This document shows, piece by piece, positions 1 through 12,126 of a stretch of DNA of 64,000 nt. Below the pieces are notes generated by a model. It ran no database searches and was not told where the DNA came from. It was given only the letters and a program-made list of their open reading frames with translations. The position numbers and the translations under genes are program-made. The number at the start of each line of letters is the position of its first letter. The first letter of the stretch is position 1. The stretch comes from Polytrichum commune (Eukaryota > Streptophyta > Polytrichopsida > Polytrichales > Polytrichaceae). Location: contig OX485807.1 of the NCBI GenBank assembly GCA_950295325.1, positions 16,581,001 through 16,645,000 of the forward strand, in the 5' to 3' direction.

Positions 1-463
1 CCATGCACACACACGTGCTCCTATCTTGCTTCCCACGCACCCACACTTATAACACGTGGAGTGCCAAGGAGTACGAAGGAATGAGAAGATGAGTGAGGGA
101 AGAATGAGGGATTATATAGTGAGTTTGAGGGGGTGAGCACCCTCAAGGCTCACGATAAGCCCTCGAGATTTCCTCCTACTTTGTAGGCTCTTATCCTATC
201 TCCTAAGCCTTCCTCCCTTAAATGATCAACAAGGATCCTAATTCAAACATTTAACTAACCTTGGTTTTCTACCTACCACACTTTACCAAGGTTTATCCTT
301 CTCCTACTTAAATCCACTCCACAAAAGCCTAATGATTCAAACTAAGCTTTCTTCAAGCTTCACTCTTTTTATATTTTTGTGAATAATAATAAATCACCAA
401 AACACCACTTGTAATGTTTTATAAGTGTTAACAACCAATGTGGGCATCAATTTTGGGCTCACA
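1..463 (-). mobile_element. Partial LTR, same family as the two solo LTRs
   Basis: Read on the minus strand, this piece starts at 463 with TGTGAGCCCAAAATTGATGC and runs off the window edge at base 1. The first 180 bases follow the start of the complete LTR at 835, sharing the GTGCCCACAT-like block, a TGATTATTCAC-like block and the AAAAAGAGTGAA block, with many substitutions. It is a diverged copy in the opposite orientation. No polypurine tract precedes the LTR start, so a solo LTR or the 5' LTR of an element lying left of the window is more likely than a 3' LTR. Confidence 0.7.
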
Positions 464-834
464 CTACCACACCAAAGGTTGCTAGTGTCATGTCCACACA
501 AAAGCTCATAGAGAGGCCTATGACAAAGGGTGAGATGTTAGGAGCACAATCAAAGAGCATGGTTAGCATGGCAAGGATGTGGGAGGCTAGTAGTGAGTCT
601 AGGGACTCCTATTGTTGGCTAGGTTTAAGATTAGTGTATAAAAAGAGCTTCATTTCAAGATAGCCAGCCTCGAGAAAGCTTGTGATTTAGGTGTCATTAG
701 CAAAGAGAGCTTGAAAGACCAAGTAAGGGTCTTGATGGGTTCATAGTTAGCTTCATAGATTTGGTGAAGGTTTGAAATCTATAAAATACCCATACATTTC
801 ATTGTGAATATATATCTAAATTTTTGGTTGAAGG
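464..834. other. Spacer between two LTRs, nothing recognised
   Basis: About 370 bases lie between the inverted partial LTR and the next complete LTR. I see no coding potential or clear repeat. The last five bases (830-834, GAAGG) are the left target-site duplication of the next LTR. Confidence 0.5.
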
Positions 835-1282
835 TGTGAGCCCAAAATGGTGCCCACATGTGGTGATTAACTCTTCGAAACCAATTTTAGTTTGACTTTG
901 ATGTGTTATGATTATTCACAAAACATAAAAAGAGTGAAATGTGGTTTGGATTTAAGTTTAGGCTTTAGAATGTGTTGTGTGATTATTTCAAGGTTGAATT
1001 CAATAAGAGTATGCCTTGATTTTGTGAGTAGGGGGTAAGGTGAAGCAAGGTGAGCTCCGCGGGTTAAATGCCCACTTTTAGATCCACCTTGGTAGTTTAG
1101 GAAGAAAGAAGCTTGGTGGAAGGGGATTAGTCCCTACTTTGAAGGTGAAGGTTAAGGGATTGTGATTGGAGGTGCTAATCCTCTCACCCTATCCTCACCT
1201 CTCTCTCCCTCTCTCCCTCTTTGCTACTTAAGGTGGTTTCTCTCTCATTTTCATCTCTCTCCATCAAGCGCTCTCAAGGGAG

Positions 1283-1300
1283 CAAGCTCTTAAGAGCTTG
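1283..1300. repeat. 18-bp perfect palindrome in LTR A
   Basis: CAAGCTCTTAAGAGCTTG reads the same on both strands. It follows a CT-rich region and a TACTTAAGG stretch, where an LTR promoter could lie. LTR B keeps it with one extra central base (41585-41603). Confidence 0.75.
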
Positions 1301-1565
1301 AGCCATGTGTGTGTGACATTAGTTTTAGTGAAGTTAGTTAGTTAAGCTCCCCCCCACAATGCCTCCCAAGTGAGGGAGTTCTTAGAGTTTAATATTGCAC
1401 GTGTTGATTAGTTAGTAGTTAGTGAAATTAGTGTGTTAGGTAGTTCATTATTTAGGAGCAAGGAAAAGGAAAGAAGAAGACAAACTTAGAAAATATGTGA
1501 TTAGGGAATGGGAGGGGTTGCATTAAGATGCAACTAATAGTTGTGATACCCATTCGGGTATTGTA

Positions 1566-1970
1566 GACCATCCGACTGTGGGTATGCAGCTAGGCTGCTG
1601 GAGGTGAGACCACCGAGACTGTGTATGCAGCTAGGCTGCTGGAGGTGAGACCATCCAACTGTGGGTATGCCGCTAGGCTGCTGGAGGTGAGACCATCCGA
1701 CTGTGGGTATGCAGCTAGGCTGCTGGAGGTGAGACCATCCGACTATGGGTATGCAGCTAGGCTGCTGGAGGTGAGACCATCCGACTGTGTGTATGCAGCT
1801 AGGCTGCTGGAGGTGAGACCATCCGACTGTGGGTAGGCAGCTAGGCTGCTGGAGGTGAGACCACCGAGACTGTGGGTATGCAGCTAGGCTGCTAGAGGTG
1901 AAACCATCTGACTGTGGGTATGCAGCTAGGCTGCTGGAGGGAGACCATCCGAGACTGTGGCATATGCAGC
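1566..1970 (+). repeat. 42-bp tandem array inside LTR A
   Basis: About nine copies of a 42-bp unit, each carrying GCAGCTAGGCTGCTGGAGG. Because 42 is a multiple of three, the array stays open as a 14-residue repeat (YAARLLEVRPSDCG). This is a by-product of the period: there is no ATG-led reading frame and the unit does not resemble a known protein. Unit differences are mostly single bases, with a few 1-bp indels at both ends of the array. Confidence 0.93.
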
Positions 1971-2156
1971 CGAGGAGTTTAGCAACAAATCCTTTTAGAC
2001 CATCTAGGGGTTAGCAAGGCTACGCCCAATTAGTGGGTGTTAGCACATAAAAAACTAGATTACATTAAACCATTTTAGGGGTGGCTAAGTAGTTAGACCC
2101 ATTAGGCTAGTTTGTGCTACGTGTGGGTTTGTATGAGTGTGTTTAGCCGTTGAGTA

Positions 2157-2174
2157 AAGTGTTTTTCAACACTT
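2157..2174. other. Stem-loop near the 3' end of LTR A
   Basis: AAGTGTT-TTTC-AACACTT forms a seven-pair stem with a four-base loop. LTR B has AGCGTT-TTTC-AACGCT at the equivalent place (42530-42545), with both sides of one pair changed together. Confidence 0.65.
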
Positions 2175-2505
2175 GAACCTCCCGGTCAAAATAACTCACT
2201 TGCATTATTAATGGAGGATGTGAAGGACTCTTGCAATGGCAAGATAAATGGGGTGAAGATCAAAAGAGTGAGGGGAATGTCCGTAAGGGCATGTGCGGCT
2301 AAAGCCGAGGGTTGGACTCTTGAGAAAGCCAACTCTAGCACAAGCCAAGAGGCCAACATTAATAAAGCACAATGAGTGAGACAATACATGTTCATTTGAA
2401 CATGAAAATTACCTTGCACATGGTTCAATGTTGTAATAGATAAATGTGATTCTCAAAGTCATCACCCGGACTAGGACGCTTAAGGGTGGTGGATTTGGCC
2501 TCACA

Positions 2506-5500
2506 GAAGGCTACCATTCTCTCTATGGAAATGTGGTTGCACTTTGAGGAATGGCTCTAATACGCAAAAGGACATCATGCACATTGTGGCTGTGATTAAC
2601 TACACATTGTCCTCCATCCTCTAGCTCATTAGATTGAAAACTCCTATGTGTTTTTGCAAACATGCATCATGGTGTAGATAACCATGAACTCATGCTTATG
2701 TGGCATGATACAAATGTTTACATGTTGATGAATCGATTGATTGGAGCCTGAGCTAGAGTAGTGATTGTGTAACCATATGAGAGCGGAGATTGTGTACCGG
2801 TTGGGCTTGGTTGGTGCCGGGCCCAGGTGGTTACCCCTTACTGGTGAACATGTTGTGTTAGGAGCCCCAAACCCGGAGATTTTATGTCTAAACTCTTAAA
2901 CACTTGATGAAGGAGTAATGTTGCATTGGGATCCAGTCGAAGATCATGTCACTTTTCAAATAACTTCAATATAGGGCACTCTTTTATTTTAAAGCAAATT
3001 TGTAACATTATTCAATGTAATATAGCATCATTTCTATTCATAAACTACATCATAAATACTATATAATACTCTATAATGTAATGTCATTTAAAAAAATATA
3101 TAAGATATTGTGTTTAGGATGGTACAAAACTTGTAGAGGGTCACAAGGGTTTTCCACGCATAGCCTCAACTCTTGAGCATGTAATGTTGTTTTGTTGTGT
3201 TCAGTGATGTTATTTTAGTGTTTTTATAATGTTTAGTGTTCTTGTTCATCATGTTGTATCCCTATCATTATTTGGTGTCTCAATCCCTTGTCATCGCTAT
3301 ATTCCATCCTTTATTGACAAACTTAGTAACATAAGGTAGCCCGTGTCTTATGTTAATGGTTGCTTTATAATAGGCATGTTAATAAAGGGTGCCTTAAAAG
3401 ACCACACATATGGTGATTTTAAACAACACAATTTTTTTTTGGAATTAACATAGGGTTAAGTTTAAATGGGAAACATATAAAGTTTAGACTATCAAAGAGT
3501 GCAAGATAAGGGGCCAAAGCACAAGTAGAAAAGACAAAAATATATTAAATTTTTTAAAAATAAGATAAATAGCCCCCCCCCCCCAAAGCTTTGCCACACG
3601 TATTTATAGAAACTATGAGATAGTGATTGTACCCGTGGAGCAAGAAGAGGATAAGAGTATTTTTTTTTGTTAAACTAGTTTTAGGACAATGTAGTTCATT
3701 TGAGCCAATAATTAATACAACATGGAGTCGTTAACGTTAGTATTCCCTCTCCCGAGGTGGTTGTACTTTGGTTCTTTTTTGCAATTGAATTTTTCAATTT
3801 GTGCCAAAATAAAAAAGAGAAAAAAATTTAGTATTCTCAATAAGACTACCCAAAGGGAGAGAAAGAAAATTACCATATTGATTCTAGATTCCTAAATTCC
3901 ACATGGCTTGGGCCTCACATTTAGACCCAATAATAAGTGATGCAAAATCAACCCTAACTTAAAGTATATGATGTGGATTAAAACATGGTTAGGCTAGCAT
4001 TTCATATGTAACAAAGTGATAACAGTAGATTGGGTTGGAAAGCGATGGATTTTGGATCCCACAAGGTGAAAGATCCTTGCCTTAAACATGGTGCTAAAGT
4101 GTAATTGGTATTTAGGTGATTCCGGACTTTATATGAATCTAGAACAAAAACAAGCACATTTTGAAAATGTGAACTTTTTGTGTTTCAGTAATGTTATTTG
4201 TACTCATCATGTAGTTATTATGTAAATGAAGTATATTGAAAGACCGTGGACATGATGCATGCAAACATTCGGCATTGTAATGAAGATAGAAAAGTGGGCG
4301 TGCGGCGGTGGTTCACTTTGGAAGTGCCCAAAAGGTTAAATTTATTCAAATACTAGTTGTATTCAATGCAAGGAGGTGATAGTTAGCACGCTTACTCAAT
4401 GACAAAGTCTCTGTAAATGGGGAGTGAATTTGTTTTATGTATTTTGTTTTATATTTATATTTATTTATTTATTGTTTCTTCTAATCGAGACATTTTTCCC
4501 ACCAATTTTCTTACTAGAGTGAAATTGGCACAATCAATGGTTGAATAGAGTATTTATACTATAATTTAGACATTTAGTTTTAATTGAAACTTTAAAGTTC
4601 TATCCAAATATTTCTTTACCATCAAAGTAATATTTATTTTGGACTCAGGCTAGAGGTTGGACCAATACATAGCATTATCAAGTCTTAACAATACATTATG
4701 TGGACCCCAATGAGAAGTCACAAGTTCTTTTGGGATAAATCCCTTCATATTCTCCCTCCCTCTAGAGTTGACATTTGAATTTGTGACCGGGGAGGGTTGT
4801 GCCTTTGGAGAATTGCCAAATGCCATTGCTTGTTCATCTTCGAAAGAGAATTGTGCGAGCTCTCCAAGAAAGGTCGTGTGTTGTCAATATGCAACCACGT
4901 AACATTATTTTGGCAACATTGTTCATTCTCATTGTTGTCCATAACTCGACCTAAACCCCATCATTACGGTGCTATAGTTTGACTCAAGAATCGTTTTCGA
5001 ATCTAGTCATGATTCCAATCGAAAAAGTGTAGGGAGTCTCTAGATAAGTTCTAGGTATTACGTTGTCGAGAATAATATGAAATTTCTTAAGGGATCGATT
5101 AGAATGTGAACACATTCCTAAATATTTGTACTTCAAATGTCACATGTTGATTGACACATGCACAATTCGGGGACACTCGAAGTGATTGAATGGTCCCCTG
5201 GCTCTTTCCTTGGACCTTGAAAACGAAACTAGAAGAGTATGTGTTGAACAAAGACCTACCAACCCTAAACCGCTCTATTCATTTACTATCTTTTAATCAC
5301 TCTAGACACCACCAAGGGTTAATACTCTGAATGAAAGCCCTCTTGAGCGGACGGGGGACACATCACATGCTTCTAGATGTTTACTTCATGAACACACATG
5401 GATCAAAGTGTTGTAGCGCCCACCACTTATCATCCGGGTATCATCCATTATGGAAAGTGAAAACATATTCAACTATTAACAAAGTGTAGAAAATCCTATT

Positions 5501-5929
5501 CAATGTTCCAATCGATTATACATCATAGTAAGCATCACACGCCCTATTTGAACATTTGCTTGTTGGGATGATTAATCACAAACATTGTTTCTAGGTCGGG
5601 AATGGAAGGGGGGAGGTCAAGTCAAGGTCAAAGTCTAGATGGACCCGATCATCCGTCTAGTATGATTGTTCATGGGTGCTTTCAAAGATTTGTGGTTGTC
5701 ATGTGAACTTAGGTTTGGTGTGAGAAACTTGCGAGCCTCCTGTACTTCATTTTTTTGAAATAACCATTAGAAATGCTAAATAGTGTATGTATTATCATAC
5801 GTCATTATATATCAATGTGGTAATTTTCTAACGATACTTCTTATGAATAACTTTACAAGATTGTCATCCCAGTTTTACTTTTAGTTCATCCAATTCTGGT
5901 GTATTCTACATCCTAACAATTATGTACTA
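2506..5929. other. Intergenic, no gene seen
   Basis: AT-rich intergenic sequence with a C-run near 3580 and many homopolymers. The short open frames at 4745-4982 overlap on opposite strands and show no family motif. I see no gene. Confidence 0.5.
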
Positions 5930-6125
5930 AATTATTGTCATTAAAGATTGAATTTTGGATGAGAAATCACTAAGTAAATGATTGTGATGCTGTAAATCTA
6001 TAATGCCCGAATTATAATGTAATCCAGATTTACAAGGAGTGACAAGTCGTGTTACTTTACAAGTGTTGACCTAGAGAAATAGAATTGGTGATACTATATA
6101 CGATATTTAGTGGAATTTAGTGAGA
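5930..6125 (+). repeat. Dispersed repeat, copy 1 (partner near 51215-51400)
   Basis: Ordered short blocks are shared with 51215-51400: an ATGA.AAATCACT block, a CTATAAT.CC..AATT block, AATTGGTGATACTA, and then a 9-5-9 hairpin (6091-6113). By eye the match is partial, with indels. It is a decayed member of an unnamed repeat family. Confidence 0.5.
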
Positions 6126-7405
6126 TGAAGTCGAGATGAAGTTGTCGTAATCCTATAAAAAAAATTAAGTTCTTATTAAACCCCACATGACTGTCATGAA
6201 TCTTAAATCTTCCAAAGCTTTAACCAAATCTATTGAGGCATTTAAGCCTTAAAGTAACACATGTCCAATAGTGACATATTCTTTGGGTCTCTAACCTAAA
6301 GCTAGTTAGCATGTTCATCGCCTACCCCCAAGCTACTTGAAGCTACATGACAAGTTGGAGTACAAGGGAGCATACACACATGAATGGACCCCCTACTTAG
6401 CATTGGAAGGCTCAAACCAAAGATGACATTTTTGATTTTTCCATGGACTCGTACAAATTTTGTTTACGTTGGAATTTGCTTGCTTCAATGCGACTCGTGA
6501 CCGCTAATCTACGATAATTTTTCTGCAATTATTTTTGACAATTCTAACCATCTAAAATGTATTAAAATTAAAATAAAACTCTAAAACTGACACATTAAGG
6601 CCTCGGTACCTTAAAAATTTATAAAAGTTGCACCGACAAGTTAGTAATCATCATCTTGTCCGACCCCGGAGCAAGGAAATGGTGACATGAACTCATGGTA
6701 TAGTTGGATAATATGGCATTTTTAAAGTCGGTAAGCTATACCCAACTTGGCACTTGGCCCACTCTATTGGGGCTGCTTTATAGAATATAATAAAGTGCCG
6801 TAGGATACAATATACTCACCTAGCACACGCTTGCTCAACGGGCCGACATCGAATCCACTTGAAAATTTGAGGATATGTTTGGAGCTTTAACTTTGACGCG
6901 CTTTGCGCAACCACAATTTAGAGCATCCCCACCAGACCGGGCATGGGGCATCCTGGGTTCTTAGGCCGGTTTACACTATGGACCATGAAGTTGGACCAGG
7001 GCTCTGCAAGGCAGCTAATTGGCTGCTGAAGTTGTCCCTGGACAACTTCGGTTTACGCTTAGGAAAAAATGTCAAAAGGACCATGAAGGTCGAGGTCCCC
7101 AAAATATAGTTTTTAAGGCCTAATGAATGCACACCCATGGTCCAACGGGTTTTGCGGTGAGATAGGCAAGAAAGGTGGTATGGTAGGAAAAGTCAAGGGC
7201 CCATGGCAAAGAGATGCAAATTTAATAAATTTCTAATGAGTCTACCCTCTATGCACCTTAATCATATCATAGCCCATGAGGTATACCACTACTACCTTGC
7301 CCTACCCTTTAAACCGGCTTCCACGTGTTTCACCAAACGACGTGGGACATCTAAAACTCAAGAATTTGAGTGCAGATTTGTTTTTTTGCTCTACCAACTG
7401 CAATG

Positions 7406-7494
7406 TTTGGAATTTGGGGGCTTGTAATATACCGTTGGAAAGGTCTTGAAAATACCTTTCCAATGGTATATTACATGCCCCAAAATTTCTAAAG
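7406..7494. repeat. Foldback nested in the Harbinger-like element
   Basis: Two arms of about 40 bases, 7406-7444 and 7454-7494, are near-perfect complements around GTAATATACC.TTGGAAAGGT and are separated by only nine bases. Transcribed, they would form a long hairpin. It may be a nested MITE or an internal palindrome of the host element. Confidence 0.8.
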
Positions 7495-7657
7495 TTACAA
7501 TTGAAAAACGAAAACAAAAAAAATCTGTAGTCGCTTAGTGACTGTAGATCAGGGTGGTCAAAGGAACCGCAATGGGAACTCTTCCAACACTAATTATCAA
7601 ATAATTGAACTTTAGTGTTGGGCAAGGTAGGGTGGTAACAACATTAAATATAATCAA

Positions 7658-7680
7658 ACACTAAATATCCCATTTAGTGT
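7658..7680. repeat. 9-5-9 hairpin ACACTAAAT-N5-ATTTAGTGT
   Basis: Perfect nine-base arms around a five-base loop (ATCCC). The same layout recurs at 8624-8646 and, with changes, at several other sites in the window. Confidence 0.65.
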
Positions 7681-8623
7681 AGTGACAACACAAGGTACAT
7701 GCCACATGTAAATTACAGTGAACATGTACAAATTAAATTGATCATTTTTTTGTTGTAAAAATTGTTGTGAGAAGATTTGCAAGCCACATCTTTGACACAT
7801 TTAACAAGAAGTGAAGACAAGTGAAGCCCAAGAGAAGACAAGAGAATGGTCAAACTTTGAAAATTGCCCTTTTTGGGCATGTATTAAAAAAATCAGCACC
7901 TTCACTTTTTGGTGAATGGTCATTCTTCTTGGTCCACATTCGGTTTACACCTAGTGTGGGGCCCAAGGCTCTCAAAACCAATTTTTTATAAAGTCGGACA
8001 ATGAAAATCGGATCATGAACTCGGACCATTGACAAAGGCCATCTTTCATGGTCCGACTTCATGGTCCATAGTGTAAACCGGCCCTTAGGTGGCAATACCG
8101 GCATAAATTGAGCCCCACCAGTGTCCGGTCCCCCATAGTTTAGAACCGGCCTGGGTATAGTAAAGACCTTCCCCCGCCATAAATGGTTCATATAACGGCC
8201 CTCCTCCGGCCCGCCAAGAGATTACTTTAATATCAGATACTCAGATATCCTGCGTTATCCCATGTTAGATAATAGGTGTCGTTGTCTTATTGATTGCAAC
8301 CTAATTATACCGGGGGTATGCCTAGGCTTTGGTGGGCTTTGACTCAAGATGAGTTGCCCCGCCCAAGATGAAGGGCTCCCCAAAGGTATAAAATATTATA
8401 TACTCTATTTGGCGTGTACTCGATCTGGTGGGGATGCTCTTAGGGCCCTAGGGATGAGCAAATATCATGACTACTGGCTTGTTTAAATTAGTAACATATC
8501 ATCCAACAAACAATTCTAGCAAAGGCTCCAACTTCCCATCAACACGAATTGTGACCAAACCCAAAGATATTTTTGAGAGTTTTTTCAAGACCCCGTAGGC
8601 ATGTATCTCATATATGGTACCTA

Positions 8624-8646
8624 CACTAAATGTTGAATTTAGTGTC
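8624..8646. repeat. 9-5-9 hairpin, second perfect copy
   Basis: Identical ACACTAAAT and ATTTAGTGT arms around loop GTTGA. The sequence after it (CACCAATTCTATTTG) is the complement of the sequence before the 6091 copy, so both belong to one repeat family. Confidence 0.65.
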
Positions 8647-8734
8647 ACCAATTCTATTTGTCTCGTGCAATACTAATTGTAAACCAATCATGGTGACTCT
8701 TGAACCTCAAATGGTCAACACTTTGGACTTATTC

Positions 8735-9140
8735 GTAAAGTAAAGCATATGAGACCATGGGTTTAGTCCCAAACCCCGAGTTTATGAGAATTTAACACAA
8801 TCACATAAGTTTCTTTAATGCTTAAATTACCATTAAGAAAGAGTAGTGTTGGGCTATTAGAAATTGGCTTTCTAGCTTGTCCTACTAGGATGGGTGGACC
8901 AACCTAGCTTTGCATAAGCCAATATGGGGTTCAAGACACATGCCCCATGCACATACTCTAATTTATATCCTAAAATTCACTCAAAGTTTGGAAGGCGAGA
9001 AGAGGAGGTCCCAAAAATTCTCACCCAACTTTCAAAACAGGCTCCGATACATGACAAACTAACGAGCTCCCTCTCGATAGAAAGTTTTCTCAAAGAGGGA
9101 TAAAACCCACGGTTTCGTCTTCATTTTCAGAGGGACTTTA
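8735..9140 (+). repeat. Dispersed direct repeat of about 400 bp, copy 1
   Basis: Long collinear match to 12636-13050: GTAAAGCA.ATGA.ACCATG, TGTTGGGCTAT, GGCTTTCTAGCTTGTCCT, TCACCCAACTTTCAAAA and others in the same order. By eye about three-quarters of positions agree. No ends or target duplications were found, so the type is unknown. Confidence 0.7.
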
Positions 9141-9700
9141 CAGTCACTCTATTGTAAACATATTGTCCGATCTCTTTCAAACACATGTCTTTATGGTGTC
9201 CATTCCTTCGACATGATATGCACCTACTCAAATATGATTGTCCAATCAAGATAAACAACCTTATTTGATCCACTTACCTTATTTGGGGGAAGGGGAGACG
9301 TGATCAAAAAACACGAGCCCCTTCCAAGTGCACTGTTGATTCATTTCAATTGAGTCATATTGAAGTGAAGAAGGATCTGCAGCCTCAATTTATGGATAAA
9401 ATCAACTAGTATTCTCAATTAAGAAAAGAAGCAAAAAAAACCCGAGTCATCCAATGTTTGTACGCGTTCTCAGCCACCCCCACTGTTGGTAGGTGTCACG
9501 AAACTTTACCCATGACAGCAATTCGTGGGAAAAATCTCAAGGCTGTGGGACGACTCCCTAAGAAAAGAAAAGAAGCGACAACAGATAGCGGCTTCGTGGA
9601 CACAGCCAGGCTGATGAGATGCAGAAGCGGATTATGCGGCAGGCTTCCTGTTACGAAGTTGTTGATTTGTGAAGAAGAATGTTCATAGCTGCTCCGCGTA
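9141..9700. other. Intergenic, no gene seen
   Basis: One 76-codon open frame (9458-9688) starts with TTG, has no recognisable motif and runs into tandem repeats. I do not call it a gene. Confidence 0.4.
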
Positions 9701-9707
9701 ACTATCC

Positions 9708-10345
9708 GAGTAACAGGGAAACTGATCGATAACGTAGTTACAGATGAACCGGTTGAGTTTGAGAAATAGTCAGCCAGTTGACGTTCAAGACCTTTTCAGG
9801 ATATAGAATCACCCATCATTCTAACAGAATCAATGGAACATGCTCACGTAGTTACAGATGAACCGGTTGATTCTTGAGCACGGTAGGGCGAACGGGCTCG
9901 GCTCAAATTCACGTCGGATTGCCCGATGGTGGTTTCTCTTTTCTTCTCTTTTCTTGAATCGGTTGAGTTTGAGACATAGCCAGTTGAAGTTCAAGACTTT
10001 TCCAGGATAATCACCCGTCATTCTAACAGAATCTATGGAATATGCTAACCTAGTTACAGATGAACCGGTTGATTCTTGAGCATGGTAGGGCCAACAGGCT
10101 TGGCTCAAATTCACGTCGGATTGCCCGATGTTGGTTTCTCTTTTCTTTTCTATTCTTGAACCGGTTGAGTTTGAGAAATAGCCGGTTGAGGTTCAAGACT
10201 TTTCCAGGATAATCACCCATCATTCTAACAGAATCTCTGGAATATGCTCACGTAGTTACAGATGAACCGTTGAGTTTGAGAAATAGCTGGCTGAAGTTCA
10301 AGACTTTTTCAGGATAATCACCCATCATTCTAACAGAATCACTGG
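9708..10345 (+). repeat. Tandem repeat of AACCGGTT-containing units, period about 205 bp
   Basis: Two sub-blocks alternate. Block A (GAACCGGTTGAGTTTGAGAA) occurs near 9744, 9955, 10158 and 10262, and block B (GAACCGGTTGATTCTTGAGC) near 9855 and 10059. A dimer therefore repeats every 203-211 bases, with one extra monomer at the end. The same AACCGGTT and CATCATTCTAACAGAATC-like blocks link it to foldbacks at 39054-39421 and 40307-40541 and a relative near 51490-51717. Confidence 0.85.
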
Positions 10346-10458
10346 AATATACCTCAAATTGCTAAAAGAAAAACCAAAAGATCGGGACGTGTAACCGGTT
10401 GGACTTGGAAACACGGGAATTCTGACTGACTGTGCCCAAGAACCTCCGCAGACACGGT
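10346..10458 (+). repeat. Right end of an AACCGGTT-family element
   Basis: The segment TATACCTCAAATTG through TGACTGACTGTGCCCAAGAA matches, in order, the right arm of the foldback at 39054-39421. It suggests the tandem array grew out of such an element. Confidence 0.55.
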
Positions 10459-10486
10459 GCGCACCGAAGCAAACTTACTTATGGTG

Positions 10487-10488
10487 TG

Positions 10489-10521
<33 letters not shown>

Positions 10522-10522
10522 G
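10487..10522 (+). repeat. (TCTG)n microsatellite
   Basis: About eight uninterrupted TCTG units. Confidence 0.95.
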
Positions 10523-10581
10523 CACCTGAATTTCTAATTTTGGAGTCTGAAATGTCTGCGCCACGCCTCATTCGAGCTACT

Positions 10582-10880
10582 TTGTGTCTGTACTAAAAGC
10601 TTCTCCTTAATTTCTCTTGAGAGATTCCTTGATGTTTCTAGCACACGTTGTGTCTGTACTAAAAGCTTCTCCTTGATGTTTCATGCTAACTTAGTTTTGG
10701 ACACAGGGAGGAGCCCCAGTCTGCAAAGACAGTTGTGTCTGCACAGACTTCCTTCAGGAGACAGGGAATTAACTTCTCGCATACATGCAAGTGTACCTCG
10801 CGTACATCCATCATAAAAGCCATAAAGTGTACCTCACCTACATCGCATACATACAAGTGTACCTCGCGTACATCGCATGC
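10582..10880 (+). repeat. Short local direct repeats
   Basis: TGTGTCTGTACTAAAAGCTT occurs twice (about 10582 and 10648). Further on, three copies of an AAGTGTACCTC.C.TACATC unit occur near 10788, 10825 and 10855. No coding role is seen; the overlapping 70-84 codon frames on both strands are produced by the repeat. Confidence 0.7.
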
Positions 10881-10949
10881 GACCCGGAGTTTTCTATCTT
10901 TCTTGATTGATTTGACACCGGAATTAGTTTTAAAGACCATGATTTAGTC

Positions 10950-12126
10950 TAATTCATGTCGCTGGAGATGCATCTATGACAAACTTATAGGGATCATGTT
11001 TTATGTTGGATGGACGAGAGGTAGGTGCTAGAGACGAGACTGCGAGAATTCTCTCTGTCCCCTTCCCTTCATATTATGACATGCTAATATGTTGTATTGT
11101 GACCGGAAACTCACAGTTTCAGTTCATAGCGTGACCTTCTAGGACTTAGTTGTTATAATGTTGAGGGTTCCTAAGAAATCAAAGAATCTTCCAATGAGCT
11201 CAGGGTTGCTTTACAAATGGACCAAGAGTTGTGACCATGGAAATTTAAGGACCCTTGAAAATCATCCAATGGTCATATCAAAGGAAATGGAAATCCAATT
11301 CGCAATGTATGGGCCCTCAAGCTTGGTTTAAAGTGAAAATGTATAATGTAGAAGGAGCATAACATATTCTATGGACACTCTAAAATAGTAGTCCTTATAT
11401 CTATGTAATTTCTTGCAATTTCACCTTGTGGAGTTTCCCCTCTAAAGCGGCAACCAATTCTCACATAGAACTTGCTAGTAAGAAAAAGGTTGCAAGACCA
11501 GATTGTCCAAAGTCTATGAACAAAACTTCTTGATGTTAGGATGGAGTTATTTCCTCAAGGTTTTTGCTTTTTCACCGCATTCCGACGCATGCAAATTGTA
11601 AGAAAAAGCTTAGCTTTAGATGATTGTAAATACACCTTGTTGTGAAACTTAATCTAATATTTTTTTCCCTCAAGTCATTCCATATGTCATTCATTACCGC
11701 AAAGAATCTTGAGAAAAATGGACTTCATTTGCATCTCCATCCATCCTTCCAAAGTATGAATCTTGTTAAGGTTCACTAGGGATTGAATGCATGCATCCGT
11801 TCCTACATTTAACTAGCCACTAAAAGTAAAAAAAAATTTGGATATTGGAGACCTCAAAATGACATATGTGCATTGATTTTAATAAGGTTTGAGAAAAACA
11901 CAAACTTTTGATCCAAAGAAATCTAAGAAAGAACTCTTAAATATGCATGGGAAACGAGAGGATCAACATTGTGGACATAGTGAAGTCAACTAACACACAA
12001 TTTGGCAAGCTTATTGTCAATGTGTAAGACACATGGTTGGTGCTCTAGTCCAAGATCATTCTTTGGAAACAGTCGTTTGGAATCTTGAGGTTTGTACGTT
12101 CAAGTCCCATAACATTACTTATCAAC
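10950..12126. other. Intergenic, no gene seen
   Basis: AT-rich sequence with no open frame of note. A block around 11230-11330 (CCATGGAAATT... GGGCCCTCAAG) resembles sequence near 53730-53830 and is probably repeat-derived. Confidence 0.4.

Larger units (their letters stand above)
835..2505 (+). mobile_element. Solo LTR A of a Ty3/gypsy-type element
   Basis: This 1671-bp unit starts TGTGAGCCCAAA and ends TTTGGCCTCACA, an imperfect terminal inverted repeat bounded by TG...CA. It is flanked on both sides by the same five bases, GAAGG (830-834 and 2506-2510), as expected for LTR-element integration. No internal domain adjoins it, so it is a solo LTR left by recombination between two LTRs. A second copy at 41129-42878 matches it at both ends. 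Diverged minus-strand copies next to gypsy integrase remnants (13593-15660 and 16858-18849) identify the family. Inside are a CT-rich stretch (1195-1255), an 18-bp palindrome (1283-1300), a 42-bp tandem array (1566-1970) and a small hairpin (2157-2174). Confidence 0.92.
6921..8439. mobile_element. Non-autonomous PIF/Harbinger-like element, 1.5 kb
   Basis: The ends are perfect 16-bp inverted repeats, GAGCATCCCCACCAGA (6921-6936) and its complement (8424-8439). Each is flanked by TTA (6918-6920 and 8440-8442), the usual three-base target duplication of PIF/Harbinger elements. No transposase frame is visible, so the copy is non-autonomous. A second inverted pair inside the ends carries GGTTTACACTATGGACCATG (about 6963-6998 and 8046-8087), and the centre holds a separate foldback (7406-7494). 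The 60-113 residue open frames within it follow these inverted repeats and are not convincing genes. Confidence 0.85.

Noticed and set aside
1621-1836. A 71-codon open frame made of five YAARLLEVRPSDCG repeats
   Set aside because: It is the 42-bp minisatellite of solo LTR A read in one frame. It starts with GTG, has no ATG and ends at a unit variant.
7850-8191. A 113-codon minus-strand frame
   Set aside because: It lies within the non-autonomous Harbinger-like element and reads through its inverted repeats; there is no transposase motif.
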